This document shows, piece by piece, positions 26,368 to 34,524 of a stretch of DNA of 64,000 nt. Source of the DNA: Marnyiella aurantia (GTDB lineage Bacteria; Bacteroidota; Bacteroidia; Flavobacteriales; Weeksellaceae); NCBI RefSeq assembly GCF_014041915.1, contig NZ_CP059472.1:1736001-1800000 (forward strand). Reading direction: 5' to 3'. The notes beneath the pieces were generated by a model, which saw nothing but the letters and a program-made list of their open reading frames with translations, searched no databases and had not been told where the DNA came from. Position 1 is the stretch's first letter; every line of letters starts with the position of its first letter. The position numbers and the translations under genes are program-made.

Positions 26368-27117
26368 ATGCGCAAATTAATTTTGGCTGTATCAGCTACC
26401 TTTATACTGACTACCTCTTTTTACCGTGATACCCGTAATGATATTGTTGAAACCAGCATTGAAAATTCCGTGCCAGTTGCTGCTGTGCCTGGAGAAGAAG
26501 AAGTTTCTGCTGATCATGCTGCCGCTGAACTGTACAAAACCATAGACTTCGGAATGGGTAGCAAGATGAATGAAGAAGTTTTCCTGAAGGCTTTTTTGGG
26601 TTATTCAAATTTAAAAAATGCAGGAAAACTGGAGCACAGTGCAGGCATATTGACGGTTTGCGACTTTTCGCTTTCATCAACAAAGAAAAGATTGTGGGTT
26701 ATTGATATGAATTCTAAAAAAGTTCTGTTTAATGAGCTCGTAGCGCACGGAAAGAACACAGGAGAGGAGTTCGCTACAAATTTCTCCAATACCGAAAGTT
26801 CACTGCAGAGCAGCATGGGTTTCTATATTACAGAATCTACTTATAACGGGTCCAACGGTTACTCGCTGAAGCTTATCGGAATGGATAAAGGTTACAATGA
26901 TAACGCGTACAAACGCGCTATCGTAATGCACGGTGCAGATTATATAAGTGAGAACTTTATTAAGGCTCAGAACAGAATTGGGCGCAGTTGGGGTTGCCCG
27001 GCGGTAGCACGTGAGCTGGCTGAGCCAATCATCAACACTATTAAAGGGCAAAATGTGCTTTTTATCTATTATCCGGACCAGACCTATATGGAATCATCCG
27101 AGTGGCTTAAAGCGTAA
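26368..27117 (+). CDS. Murein L,D-transpeptidase catalytic domain family protein (YkuD-like)
   Basis: A 249-residue protein with an N-terminal export signal (MRKLILAVSATFILTTSF). Its catalytic region resembles the second YkuD-type family: VIVMHGADY-like strand with His188 and the nucleophile Cys210 in GRSWGCPAV. L,D-transpeptidases cross-link peptidoglycan stem peptides or attach proteins to them, but some members of this subfamily are uncharacterised hydrolases. Own promoter box and a strong terminator at 27135. Confidence 0.9.
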   Translation: MRKLILAVSATFILTTSFYRDTRNDIVETSIENSVPVAAVPGEEEVSADHAAAELYKTIDFGMGSKMNEEVFLKAFLGYSNLKNAGKLEHSAGILTVCDFSLSSTKKRLWVIDMNSKKVLFNELVAHGKNTGEEFATNFSNTESSLQSSMGFYITESTYNGSNGYSLKLIGMDKGYNDNAYKRAIVMHGADYISENFIKAQNRIGRSWGCPAVARELAEPIINTIKGQNVLFIYYPDQTYMESSEWLKA

Positions 27118-27134
27118 TTATATATGCCTTAAAT

Positions 27135-27168
27135 AAAAAAGGGAAGTCCAGCCGACTTCCCTTTTTTT
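27135..27168. terminator. Rho-independent terminator, probably bidirectional
   Basis: Stem AAAAAAGGGAAGTC (27135-27148) with GACTTCCCTTTTTT from 27154. A/T runs on both sides could stop both the transpeptidase gene and the convergent TonB receptor gene. Confidence 0.85.
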
Positions 27169-27182
27169 TGTGATTTACATTA

Positions 27183-29855
27183 TCAGAACTTAAAGTCCAT
27201 GCCTAAATAAAAATTGGCCGGCATTATAGGTGCGTAAACCATTCCACCATCAAAATAATTTCCGAAAGGATTGGCTGCATCTATGATAGGATTGTCCTGG
27301 GTGAAGGACGTCAGGTTTTCACCACCCACATAAATTCTTATGTTTTTAGAAAAGTCCCGCGAAATCTGTGCGTTCAGTGTTACAAAGGAATCTGAAGACC
27401 GCGCCAGCTGGAATTCTGAAGGATTAGTGGATAAATTTGGGAGGTCCTGCTTTCCAACATATTGAAGTGTAGTGTCGAAAGACCAGAAAGCTTTTCCCTC
27501 GGTAGGTTGTGTGCTGTAGGAAGCATTGAAGAAGCCTCTGTTCTTAGCCATAAACGGGATGTTTCTTCTGCCATCCATATAATCTGCCTGAACATCGTAA
27601 AATTTGTAGGCCACGCGAAGATCCAGATTTTTTGCCGGTGAAAAGTCAAGCTGAGTCTGGAAACTGTTCGCAAAGGATTTACCGTTCAGGTTATAGAATA
27701 CAATTTTCTGTGGCGAAACATCCAGGTCTGTCAGCACCTGATTTTGGAAGTCCGTCCGGAAGAAATCGGCTACCAGCGTTGCTTTTCTGTTGAAAAGGTT
27801 AAATTCCTGCTGAAGGCTGGCACCGTAATTCCAAGCGGTCTCAGGCTTCAGGTCATAAATTTCACCGCTGCTACCCAGGATTTCGATTTGCCTGTTTGAT
27901 GCAAAATACTGTTGGTTTTCAGCAAAAACATTGGCGGTACGGAATCCCCGCCCGGCGGAAAGTCTCAGAATGGTCCTTGGAGTAAAGTCATATTTAAAAT
28001 TAACGCGCGGCGTGAACTGGGTACCAGCCAGATTGTGAAAATCGGCTCTGGCACCTGCTACCAGTGTATAGTTTTCACCTGTAAGGGTGTATTCCAGAAA
28101 CAGCCCGGGAACAGTTTCCGTGCGGTTATAATTATCCTGAAGGTAAACCTCGTCAAATCTGTCGAACAGGAAACTTGCGCCTGTTTTGTACTTATGGTTG
28201 GTGTTCCCCAAAATGCTCTCAAAAATCAGATTTGAATAAAAGGTGCTTTGCTTGCCCAGATAATTCCTGTTTCCGAAGAAACTGTCCTGCTCATGATGGC
28301 TGTATTGGTTCATCCAGCCAATGCTTTGGTAAGGTTTTCCTTTAAAAACGTATCCTGTTTTGTTCCAGATATCAAACTTTTCGAGGTCGATGCCGATTCC
28401 GTAAAGAGTCTGTTGTGACTGATCGGTATGTCTGTCAAAGTCTTTCTGTCCGCCGTTACGTTCGTCTTTAACAAAGCTGATCCCGAAATGAGTTCCCAGG
28501 CCTGTATGTTCCAGATCATTATAATTAAGCAAATAAGCGGCGTTGATCTGGTTTCCTGTAGGTTGGTCCAAAAAGCCGTCGTCATTGGTATCCATCTTCG
28601 CCACGGTCGCGTTTCCGTGCAAAAGTACCGTCTGAGACCAATGTTCAGTCAGTGCGTTGGTAGAGGTTATATTTGTTTCAAATCTTCCGTTGGCATCGGC
28701 AAAGAAATTAATTGCTGTTTCGGGCGTACCCTGAAATTTCAGAAATTCCGTATTTATTTGTCCGGTGATACTTTCGTATCCATTGGTCACCGTACTGCCA
28801 CCTTTAGTCAATTGGATGCCACCAATCCAGCGGCCGGGAATCAGGTTCAAGCCATAAGGTGAAGCCAGTCCCCGAATGGAGGGAAGAAGTTCTCTTGTAA
28901 GTGAGGTGTATTTCTGGTCCAGACCCAGCATTTTCAGCTGTTTGGTGCCTGTAACAGCATTGCTGAAAGAAACATCTACGGTCGCATTGGTTTCGAAACT
29001 TTCCGAAAGGTTACAGCAGGCCGCCTTCAGCAATTCCTTCTGACCGATATTGAAGGTTAGTCCGGCCGATTTCCGGCTTAATGATGTCGCTTCTTCACGT
29101 TTTGTGATAAGAACTCCATCTATATTATGGTCAATATGATCCTTATGCTGTGTAAAATCCTTTTGAGGTTGCTGTTCATCGTCATGCACTAAATCACTCT
29201 TTACTCCGAAAGCAAGTTCACGGTCGTAAAGGCAGCAGCCAGGTAAAGCATTATAGACAGCATCTTTGGCCAGAAATTTTTCATTGTCGTGACCTGCTTC
29301 TGCAATTTTCTGCAAAATTATGTCTGATGAGGTTTTAGCAGGGTCGAATTCCAGAACTACAGTCTGAGTTTCAGAGTTCCAGTTTGCGCCGGACGCGCCG
29401 GCTTCTTTTGCCGCTTTTTCAATCCTGGCTTTGCAGGAACCACAGTTTCCTTTTACAAAAAAAGTGTTCGTCGGCAAAGCTGTTAGATTGTTTACGGGTT
29501 GTTCCGGACTCTTTATGAGTGACGGTGTTCTTTCATACAGGCAGCAGCCCGGAAGGTTTTTGTATACTGTGTCTGGCGCAGAATACTTCTCATTGTCATG
29601 ACCCACATCTGCAATTTTTTTTAATAGGGTGTCTCCTGTAACTGTGGAGGGGTCATATTTCACACTTAGAGTTTGTGTGGCGGCATTCCAGTTAGCGGAG
29701 GTGGCGCCCGCATTTTTCGCGGTAGTTTCAATTCTGTCTTTACACATACCGCATTCGCCTTTCACTTTAAAGGTTGATTCGGTAATGGTTTGGGCAGCTA
29801 TAGTTTGGGTAAGGAATAGGGTGATAATAAGAATACTTCTTAATAAAGTTTTCAT
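27183..29855 (-). CDS. TonB-dependent receptor with two N-terminal heavy-metal-associated (HMA) domains
   Basis: An 890-residue outer-membrane receptor with a signal peptide (MKTLLRSILIITLFLTQTIAAQ). Two tandem HMA units follow: unit 1 has CGMC (Cys35, Cys38) and unit 2 CGSC (Cys138, Cys141). Each is trailed by an AGHDNEK or VGHDNEK segment and an LPGCCLY dicysteine (104-105 and 207-208). A His-rich link (HKDHIDHN) leads to the plug, which carries a further KAACCNLSE dicysteine. The beta-barrel ends in LGMDFKF with terminal Phe. HMA domains bind Cu(I) or similar soft metals, so uptake or sensing of copper is likely but not proven. It is last of three same-strand genes with metal-ligand-rich products. 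Confidence 0.92.
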   Translation of the reverse strand: MKTLLRSILIITLFLTQTIAAQTITESTFKVKGECGMCKDRIETTAKNAGATSANWNAATQTLSVKYDPSTVTGDTLLKKIADVGHDNEKYSAPDTVYKNLPGCCLYERTPSLIKSPEQPVNNLTALPTNTFFVKGNCGSCKARIEKAAKEAGASGANWNSETQTVVLEFDPAKTSSDIILQKIAEAGHDNEKFLAKDAVYNALPGCCLYDRELAFGVKSDLVHDDEQQPQKDFTQHKDHIDHNIDGVLITKREEATSLSRKSAGLTFNIGQKELLKAACCNLSESFETNATVDVSFSNAVTGTKQLKMLGLDQKYTSLTRELLPSIRGLASPYGLNLIPGRWIGGIQLTKGGSTVTNGYESITGQINTEFLKFQGTPETAINFFADANGRFETNITSTNALTEHWSQTVLLHGNATVAKMDTNDDGFLDQPTGNQINAAYLLNYNDLEHTGLGTHFGISFVKDERNGGQKDFDRHTDQSQQTLYGIGIDLEKFDIWNKTGYVFKGKPYQSIGWMNQYSHHEQDSFFGNRNYLGKQSTFYSNLIFESILGNTNHKYKTGASFLFDRFDEVYLQDNYNRTETVPGLFLEYTLTGENYTLVAGARADFHNLAGTQFTPRVNFKYDFTPRTILRLSAGRGFRTANVFAENQQYFASNRQIEILGSSGEIYDLKPETAWNYGASLQQEFNLFNRKATLVADFFRTDFQNQVLTDLDVSPQKIVFYNLNGKSFANSFQTQLDFSPAKNLDLRVAYKFYDVQADYMDGRRNIPFMAKNRGFFNASYSTQPTEGKAFWSFDTTLQYVGKQDLPNLSTNPSEFQLARSSDSFVTLNAQISRDFSKNIRIYVGGENLTSFTQDNPIIDAANPFGNYFDGGMVYAPIMPANFYLGMDFKF

Positions 29856-29923
29856 CGTTAAAATTTAGATTAATTAAAAGAAAATTTGCTCTAAGGACGG
29901 ACCTTAGGCATAGACTCAGGAAA

Positions 29924-30289
29924 TTAACCTATTTTGGGAGGTTGCCAGATTCTGGCAGTCGGATCGGAAAAGTCCGGACTTAAGTAGCAAAAATCCATAT
30001 CGGAACGGCCTGCAACCAAAAGCCTGGTTACAGTGAGAAGTTCCGGTGTAACGGATGAGAATACTGATGTTGATGTACAGGTACGGCAGCTGCTACAATC
30101 GCTACCACAGGATTTCTTATCTTCACCATGGCAGGGCTTCGGATCTTTCTGTTCAGAAGGACAGCAGTCGCCCAATCCGGTTGTTGTGCAGCAGGATTGT
30201 GGCTTAATTTGGGCAAAGACGTTCTGTTTGGGTATAATAAAAACACCCAAACAAAAAATAATCACCAATATGTGAAGTTTCCTTGCCAT
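29924..30289 (-). CDS. Cys-rich secreted protein of the heavy-metal receptor locus
   Basis: A 121-residue protein with a signal peptide ending near NVFAQ. The mature part has ten cysteines, including two CC pairs (SCC, DCC) and a dense SCGSDCSSCRTC cluster, plus a conserved-looking IWQPPKIG C-terminus. The pattern (CC pairs and terminal PP) resembles small proteins found beside copper-related TonB receptors in Bacteroidota, sometimes called HYC_CC_PP proteins; I make that link with low certainty. It lies 68 bp upstream of the HMA receptor on the same strand. A metal-binding or metallochaperone role is inferred from the cysteines and context. Confidence 0.7.
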   Translation of the reverse strand: MARKLHILVIIFCLGVFIIPKQNVFAQIKPQSCCTTTGLGDCCPSEQKDPKPCHGEDKKSCGSDCSSCRTCTSTSVFSSVTPELLTVTRLLVAGRSDMDFCYLSPDFSDPTARIWQPPKIG

Positions 30290-30297
30290 TTATGGCG

Positions 30298-30305
30298 CAA
30301 AATTA
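30298..30305 (-). promoter_or_regulatory. Flavobacterial -7 box for the Cys-rich protein and receptor
   Basis: Reads TAATTTTG on the minus strand, 8 bp before the start at 30289; near-leaderless. Confidence 0.45.
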
Positions 30306-30311
30306 CGAATT

Positions 30312-30971
30312 TTATTTTAACGGTGCACCAACAGCTATGTCGCATCTGTGCCCGGGCTCACCGTGTGCAGGATTAAGTCCCGCCTTACCGCTGGCTGCGG
30401 CTGCAGGTTTACTTGCAACGTTATAAGCCATGGGGTCTGGAGTAGACTTGGCTGGTACTATACCCGCAGGTGCTGCAGTGCTGGTTGTGCTCTTCGCAGG
30501 GCTGTTAAGCGGGGCTCCTACTGAAATATCGCAACGGTGTCCTGGCTGTCCGTGTGGCGGGTTCATACCCGGAGCAGTGGACGGAGCGGGAGCAGGTGTT
30601 ACATTATAAGCAGCCGGATCTTTCTGAGCGGAGTTCGGAGTTATACTCTGTGGAGCTGCTGCAGGAGTTTTCGCTGCTGAATTTAAGGGCGCACCTACCG
30701 GAATTTCGCACTTATGTCCAGGCTGTCCGTGTGGAGGGTTAGTGCCGGGCGCTGTCTGCTGTACACCAGCTGTTGGCTGAGACGCTCCTGGAACTGAGGA
30801 AGTAACGCCAGCCGGCAACAGCATATTTGATGCCTGCGTTTTAGCCGCATCGGAATTGGTATTTGCAGAAGTCGTAGTGGCTGAATCTTTCAGATAGGTC
30901 GGCTTCTGGTTTTTTTCGCATGAGCTAAGTGCCAAAACGGCACCAAGTATAAATAGTGTGCTAATTTTCAT
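30312..30971 (-). CDS. Lipoprotein with three repeated His/Cys motifs
   Basis: A 219-residue lipoprotein (lipobox ALSSC, Cys18). The mature chain is Ala/Pro/Ser/Thr-rich and looks disordered. It carries three copies of a motif approximating NPPHGQPGHRCDIxVGAPLN, starting near residues 78, 137 and 200, with DPxAYNV linkers between them. The two histidines and one cysteine in each copy are invariant. Single copies of this motif occur in small flavobacterial lipoproteins (from memory). The ligand set suggests Cu or Zn binding; that is inference. It lies 22 bp upstream of the Cys-rich protein gene, and its promoter box is at 30991. Confidence 0.75.
   Translation of the reverse strand: MKISTLFILGAVLALSSCEKNQKPTYLKDSATTTSANTNSDAAKTQASNMLLPAGVTSSVPGASQPTAGVQQTAPGTNPPHGQPGHKCEIPVGAPLNSAAKTPAAAPQSITPNSAQKDPAAYNVTPAPAPSTAPGMNPPHGQPGHRCDISVGAPLNSPAKSTTSTAAPAGIVPAKSTPDPMAYNVASKPAAAASGKAGLNPAHGEPGHRCDIAVGAPLK
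30315..30383 (-). repeat. Third copy of the His/Cys motif repeat
   Basis: Residues 197-219 of the lipoprotein, the C-terminal end: NPAHGEPGHRCDIAVGAPL. Confidence 0.85.
30504..30572 (-). repeat. Second copy of the His/Cys motif repeat
   Basis: Residues 134-156 of the lipoprotein: NPPHGQPGHRCDISVGAPLN. Confidence 0.85.
30681..30749 (-). repeat. First copy of the His/Cys motif repeat
   Basis: Residues 75-97 of the lipoprotein: NPPHGQPGHKCEIPVGAPLN, the most diverged copy (Lys and Glu replace Arg and Asp). Confidence 0.85.
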
Positions 30972-30990
30972 ATCGTTATCTCTAATTCAG

Positions 30991-30998
30991 CAAAAGTA
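30991..30998 (-). promoter_or_regulatory. Flavobacterial -7 box for the His/Cys-motif lipoprotein gene
   Basis: Reads TACTTTTG on the minus strand, 19 bp upstream of the start at 30971. Confidence 0.5.
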
Positions 30999-31078
30999 GG
31001 AAATTCCTGCGACATTGCATTATCCGTTTGTTTTTTGTTGAATTTTACAATTTACGCAGGAAAACAGGCTGAAAAAAT

Positions 31079-31086
31079 TACATTTG
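31079..31086 (+). promoter_or_regulatory. Flavobacterial -7 box for the DUF3887 gene
   Basis: TACATTTG, 25 bp upstream of the ATG at 31112. Confidence 0.5.
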
Positions 31087-31111
31087 CAGTTGTAATAAAA
31101 CTGAACAGCTT

Positions 31112-31489
31112 ATGAAAAATGTATTTGTATTATGTTTTGTGTTTATTTCCGTACTGGGGTTTTCGCAGGACAGGAAAGGAATGGGTCAGAATTTCGTGAA
31201 GGCTATGTTTTCTGAGAAGGAGGCTGAAAAGGCCTATACAATGTTTAACGGAACAATTAAAGATCAGCTGCCACTGACGGACTTTAAGACTGTTGGCAGC
31301 GAAATCATGGGTCAGGTTGGGCCTTTCAAAAAGATTTTAGAAGTTAACAGTGAAGAGGATACTTACTATTTCTACTCTGAATTTGAGAAAAGCAGCCTGG
31401 ATGTCCAGATTACTTTTAACGGGGAGAACAAAATTGTTGGTTTTTATTTTGTTCCTCATAAAGAATTTGCAGCTGAGCCTAAGAAGTAA
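31112..31489 (+). CDS. DUF3887 domain-containing secreted protein
   Basis: A 125-residue protein with a signal peptide (MKNVFVLCFVFISVLGFSQ). The rest fits DUF3887, a small alpha+beta domain of the NTF2-like type: an N-terminal helix pair (FVKAMFSEKEAEKAYTMF), then strands ending in KIVGFYFVPH. Its function is unknown. Monocistronic, with promoter box and terminator. Confidence 0.82.
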   Translation: MKNVFVLCFVFISVLGFSQDRKGMGQNFVKAMFSEKEAEKAYTMFNGTIKDQLPLTDFKTVGSEIMGQVGPFKKILEVNSEEDTYYFYSEFEKSSLDVQITFNGENKIVGFYFVPHKEFAAEPKK

Positions 31490-31512
31490 GTCCAAAGCTC
31501 AGATCATCAGCT

Positions 31513-31555
31513 AAAAAAACACCTCGCGGCTTAATGCATGAGGTGTTTTTCTTTA
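31513..31555. terminator. Rho-independent terminator between convergent genes
   Basis: Stem AAAAACACCTC (31515-31525) with GAGGTGTTTTT (31540-31550), flanked by A and T runs; it can serve the DUF3887 gene and the convergent response regulator gene. Confidence 0.82.
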
Positions 31556-31573
31556 ATACCGATCCGGTGTTGT

Positions 31574-32260
31574 TTAGTTTTTCACCAGCAGGCGGAAACC
31601 TTCACCGTGTACGTTTATGATTTCCAGGCCTTCATCGTCACGAAGGAGTTTGCGGAGTTTAGCAATGTATACATCCATACTTCTCGCTGTAAAGTAGTTT
31701 TCCTTTTTCCAGATTTTCCTTAGTGCCAGATCGCGGGGCATGAAATCGTTCCTGTGCTGGCATAGGAGTTTCAGAAGTTCATTTTCCTTAGGAGAAAGCT
31801 TATACTCGTTATCTCCTACCCGGAGTTGGCGCAGCATGGAATCAAAAAAGATATTACTGATCTTGAACTGTTCCTGCTCGTCATTCTCCACAGCGGCACT
31901 GCGCTGCAGGATGGCTTTAATTTTATAAAGCAGCAGTTCCGTGTCGAATGGTTTTGTTATATAATCGTCGGCACCTAACTGGTAACCCTTCAGGATGTCT
32001 TCCCTTAAATTTTTGGCGGTAAGAAAGATTATTGGGGTGTTCTTATCAATTTTCTTTACATCCTCAGCTAATGAGAAGCCGTCTTTTTTCGGCATCATCA
32101 CATCAAAGATGCAGATGTCGAATTCATTCTCTGTAAATTCCTTTAAGCCCTGCTCCCCATCAACAGCGAGTGTTACCTCAAAATTATTGATGGTTAAGTA
32201 GTCCTTCAGAACTGCACCAAAACTTTGGTCATCTTCTACCAGTAGGATCCTGTTATTCAT
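31574..32260 (-). CDS. rprY: OmpR/PhoB-family response regulator (RprY-like)
   Basis: A 228-residue response regulator. The receiver domain has the acidic pocket EDD at 9-11, phosphoacceptor Asp53 in IFDVMMP, Thr81-type switch in FLTAK and the conserved Lys in YITKPF. The C-terminal winged-helix DNA-binding domain (about 130-228) contains YKLSPKENELLKLL and RSMDVYIAKLRKLL. It lies 25 bp downstream of the sensor kinase and is co-transcribed with it. Similarity in layout and sequence to Bacteroides RprXY supports the name; target genes are unknown. Confidence 0.9.
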   Translation of the reverse strand: MNNRILLVEDDQSFGAVLKDYLTINNFEVTLAVDGEQGLKEFTENEFDICIFDVMMPKKDGFSLAEDVKKIDKNTPIIFLTAKNLREDILKGYQLGADDYITKPFDTELLLYKIKAILQRSAAVENDEQEQFKISNIFFDSMLRQLRVGDNEYKLSPKENELLKLLCQHRNDFMPRDLALRKIWKKENYFTARSMDVYIAKLRKLLRDDEGLEIINVHGEGFRLLVKN

Positions 32261-32285
32261 TATGTTATTTTTTAGTTTGTTTGCA

Positions 32286-33836
32286 TTATAATACCTGATT
32301 CATAGGCAGTTTTATGGTAAAGGTGCTTCCTTTGCCTTTGCGCGACTCCACCAATACCTGTCCTTTGTGGAGTTCAATTATTTTCTTCACGTAAGACAAG
32401 CCAAGTCCCTGGCCTTTCACATTGTGAATGTTACCTGTTTCCTCGCGGAAGAATTTGTCGAAAATCCTTTTATTGTTGTCTATGTCCAGACCAATTCCCC
32501 TGTCTGAGATTTCAATGACATACCAATTGCCTTCATTTTGGGTTTTTACAAATATTTCAGGTGTTTCGGGTGAATATTTATTCGCATTATCCAACAGATT
32601 GATCAGCGCGTTTGAGATATGAAATTCATCCACTTTTACAATGTAACGGTCTGCCGTGAATTCCTGTTCCAGTGTGCCGTTACGCTGTGCGATGATGAGT
32701 CCGAAACTTTCAGTAATCTCCTTAATAAGATTGCGGAGGTTGGTTTCCTTCAGGAAAAGCTGCACTTCATTTCTTTCCAGCTTGCTCATGTTCAGTACGT
32801 TTTCCACCTGCTTTTTCATGCGCAGATTTTCCTGTTTTATAAGCTGTGAATAGTATTTCACCTTTTCCGGATTGGTGGCAATCTTATCATTAGCAAGTGA
32901 ATCAGTAGCTACCGAAATAGTGGCCAGCGGTGTTTTGAACTCATGCGACATATTATTGATGAAATCTGTTTTAACCTCAGCAATTTTCTTCTGCCTCATC
33001 ATGTAGTTAATGGAGATGATGTAGATTCCCAAAATGGTTAGTAAAGACATGAAGGTACCCAACAGCATGGGAAGGTTGTTTTTTGCCAGAGAATATCCCT
33101 TTCTGGGGAAAACTAAAGAGAGACTGTACAAAGTTCTGTCTCTGCTGTCTGCAAAAAGAGGATAGGTATAGCTGTCCGCATTTTTTTCAACCTTATAAAT
33201 TTCGTTGGCTACCGAAGTCAGATTATTCTTACTGTCCATAATTCCATAACCAAACTTGGTATCTATGCCCTTAAGTCGGAGTTCACGGGAGACCACAGAG
33301 TCCAGGATCGCCGGAACCACGCGCTTTTCCACCGGCAGATTACTCCCACTTAGTTTTGCAAATTCCCGCAAAGTAAATTCGCCACTTTGGATAGACCGGT
33401 TCAGGTCTTCTGTAAGAAGTTCGGGTGCTGATGAATCCCTGCGCAGACGAATCAAGGCTTCGTCTGTATACATAGTGGTTACCTTCAGGCTGTCGCCGCG
33501 CTGCGAAATAGGAATATCCTTATTTTCTATGATGTTTTTGGAATACGTAATGGTCCGGCGGCTGGCAGAGTCTTCCACCTGCTGTATGGCAGTCACTGAA
33601 GGCTGCGTGCTCCCCATTACATCCTTATTCAGATTTTTGTACTGAGCGTAATATTTTTCCACCTCAATATCAGTCATTTTTTTTGCTGATGACTCCAAAG
33701 CCGCATGCACCTTATTGGAGAAATCCTGCTCCAGGGCTTCATAATAGCTCTTCAGCCAGTAAAACTGGAGCGCAACGAAGACCACAAGGGATATCGTCAT
33801 AAATACTGATATAATTGGGATAAATTTGTTATTCAT
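32286..33836 (-). CDS. rprX: Sensor histidine kinase (RprX-like)
   Basis: A 516-residue membrane kinase: membrane helix 1 at about 8-28, a periplasmic sensor region of about 225 residues without a recognised ligand motif, and helix 2 at about 256-279. Then follow a HisKA domain with phospho-accepting His298 in NNMSHEFKTPLATI and a C-terminal ATPase domain (NALINLLDNANKYS N-box, DRGIGLD, GQGLGLSYVKKI). It signals to the adjacent response regulator. No promoter box was found in the A/T-rich upstream region. Confidence 0.92.
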   Translation of the reverse strand: MNNKFIPIISVFMTISLVVFVALQFYWLKSYYEALEQDFSNKVHAALESSAKKMTDIEVEKYYAQYKNLNKDVMGSTQPSVTAIQQVEDSASRRTITYSKNIIENKDIPISQRGDSLKVTTMYTDEALIRLRRDSSAPELLTEDLNRSIQSGEFTLREFAKLSGSNLPVEKRVVPAILDSVVSRELRLKGIDTKFGYGIMDSKNNLTSVANEIYKVEKNADSYTYPLFADSRDRTLYSLSLVFPRKGYSLAKNNLPMLLGTFMSLLTILGIYIISINYMMRQKKIAEVKTDFINNMSHEFKTPLATISVATDSLANDKIATNPEKVKYYSQLIKQENLRMKKQVENVLNMSKLERNEVQLFLKETNLRNLIKEITESFGLIIAQRNGTLEQEFTADRYIVKVDEFHISNALINLLDNANKYSPETPEIFVKTQNEGNWYVIEISDRGIGLDIDNNKRIFDKFFREETGNIHNVKGQGLGLSYVKKIIELHKGQVLVESRKGKGSTFTIKLPMNQVL

Positions 33837-33993
33837 GAACCTTTTAGATTTCAGGTGTTAAAATTACTGATTTTAAGAATGTAAATTTAATAATTCAACT
33901 GATATAATATTAAAATTTTCTTAAAAACGATTCTTTTAACGGTTTATTATAAATTGAATGACTGTTTTGTAACGCGGTTAATTTCTATTTTTT

Positions 33994-34001
33994 TAATTTT
34001 G
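33994..34001 (+). promoter_or_regulatory. Flavobacterial -7 box for the SRPBCC gene
   Basis: TAATTTTG, 17 bp upstream of the ATG at 34019. Confidence 0.5.
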
Positions 34002-34018
34002 AAATATAATACCTAGAG

Positions 34019-34510
34019 ATGAAGGACAAAACTATAGTTCAGATTGACCGGGAAGCGGCCACAATGTTTATAATGAGAGTTTTTGCTGCTGAAGTATCTG
34101 CGGTTTGGAAACACTTTTCCGAAAAGGAATTATTGGACAGCTGGTGGGCGCCGAAGCCGTGGAAATGCGAAACCAAAAGTCTGGACTTTTCGGAAGGCGG
34201 AGTCTGGCAGTATGCGATGGCTGGACCGGAGGGCGAACGCCATCACGCTGGAGTGCGGTACAGTGAAATTATGTTCCACCGCAGTATCGCCTGGTCTGAT
34301 TATTTTTCAGATTCGGCTGGCAATATTGATACGGATAAACAAGTCGTCGACTGGCTTATTGGTTTTACCGGTGTTCAGGAAGGGACTAAACTAACAGTGA
34401 ACCTTCATTTTAAATCAACAGCGGAATTGGAAAAGATCCTCAACTTTGGTTTTGCAGAGGGTTTTAGTGCAGGTCTTGACAATTTGGAACAGGCTCTGAA
34501 TTCCAGATAG
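34019..34510 (+). CDS. SRPBCC (AHSA1/START-like) domain protein
   Basis: A 163-residue cytosolic protein of the activator-of-Hsp90 homologue 1-like SRPBCC family. Marks are FAAEVSAVWKHFSEKELLDSWWAPKPW at the start, GGVWQYAMAGPEG in the middle and a long C-terminal helix (FAEGFSAGLDNLEQAL). The fold forms a hydrophobic ligand cavity. No specific ligand or partner can be inferred. Confidence 0.9.
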   Translation: MKDKTIVQIDREAATMFIMRVFAAEVSAVWKHFSEKELLDSWWAPKPWKCETKSLDFSEGGVWQYAMAGPEGERHHAGVRYSEIMFHRSIAWSDYFSDSAGNIDTDKQVVDWLIGFTGVQEGTKLTVNLHFKSTAELEKILNFGFAEGFSAGLDNLEQALNSR

Positions 34511-34524
34511 TACTATTAAAAGGT

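Noticed and set aside
31574-33836. Two-component pair as PhoB/PhoR
   Set aside because: The sensor has a periplasmic region of about 225 residues and no PAS domain, and no phosphate genes are adjacent; the layout fits RprXY better.
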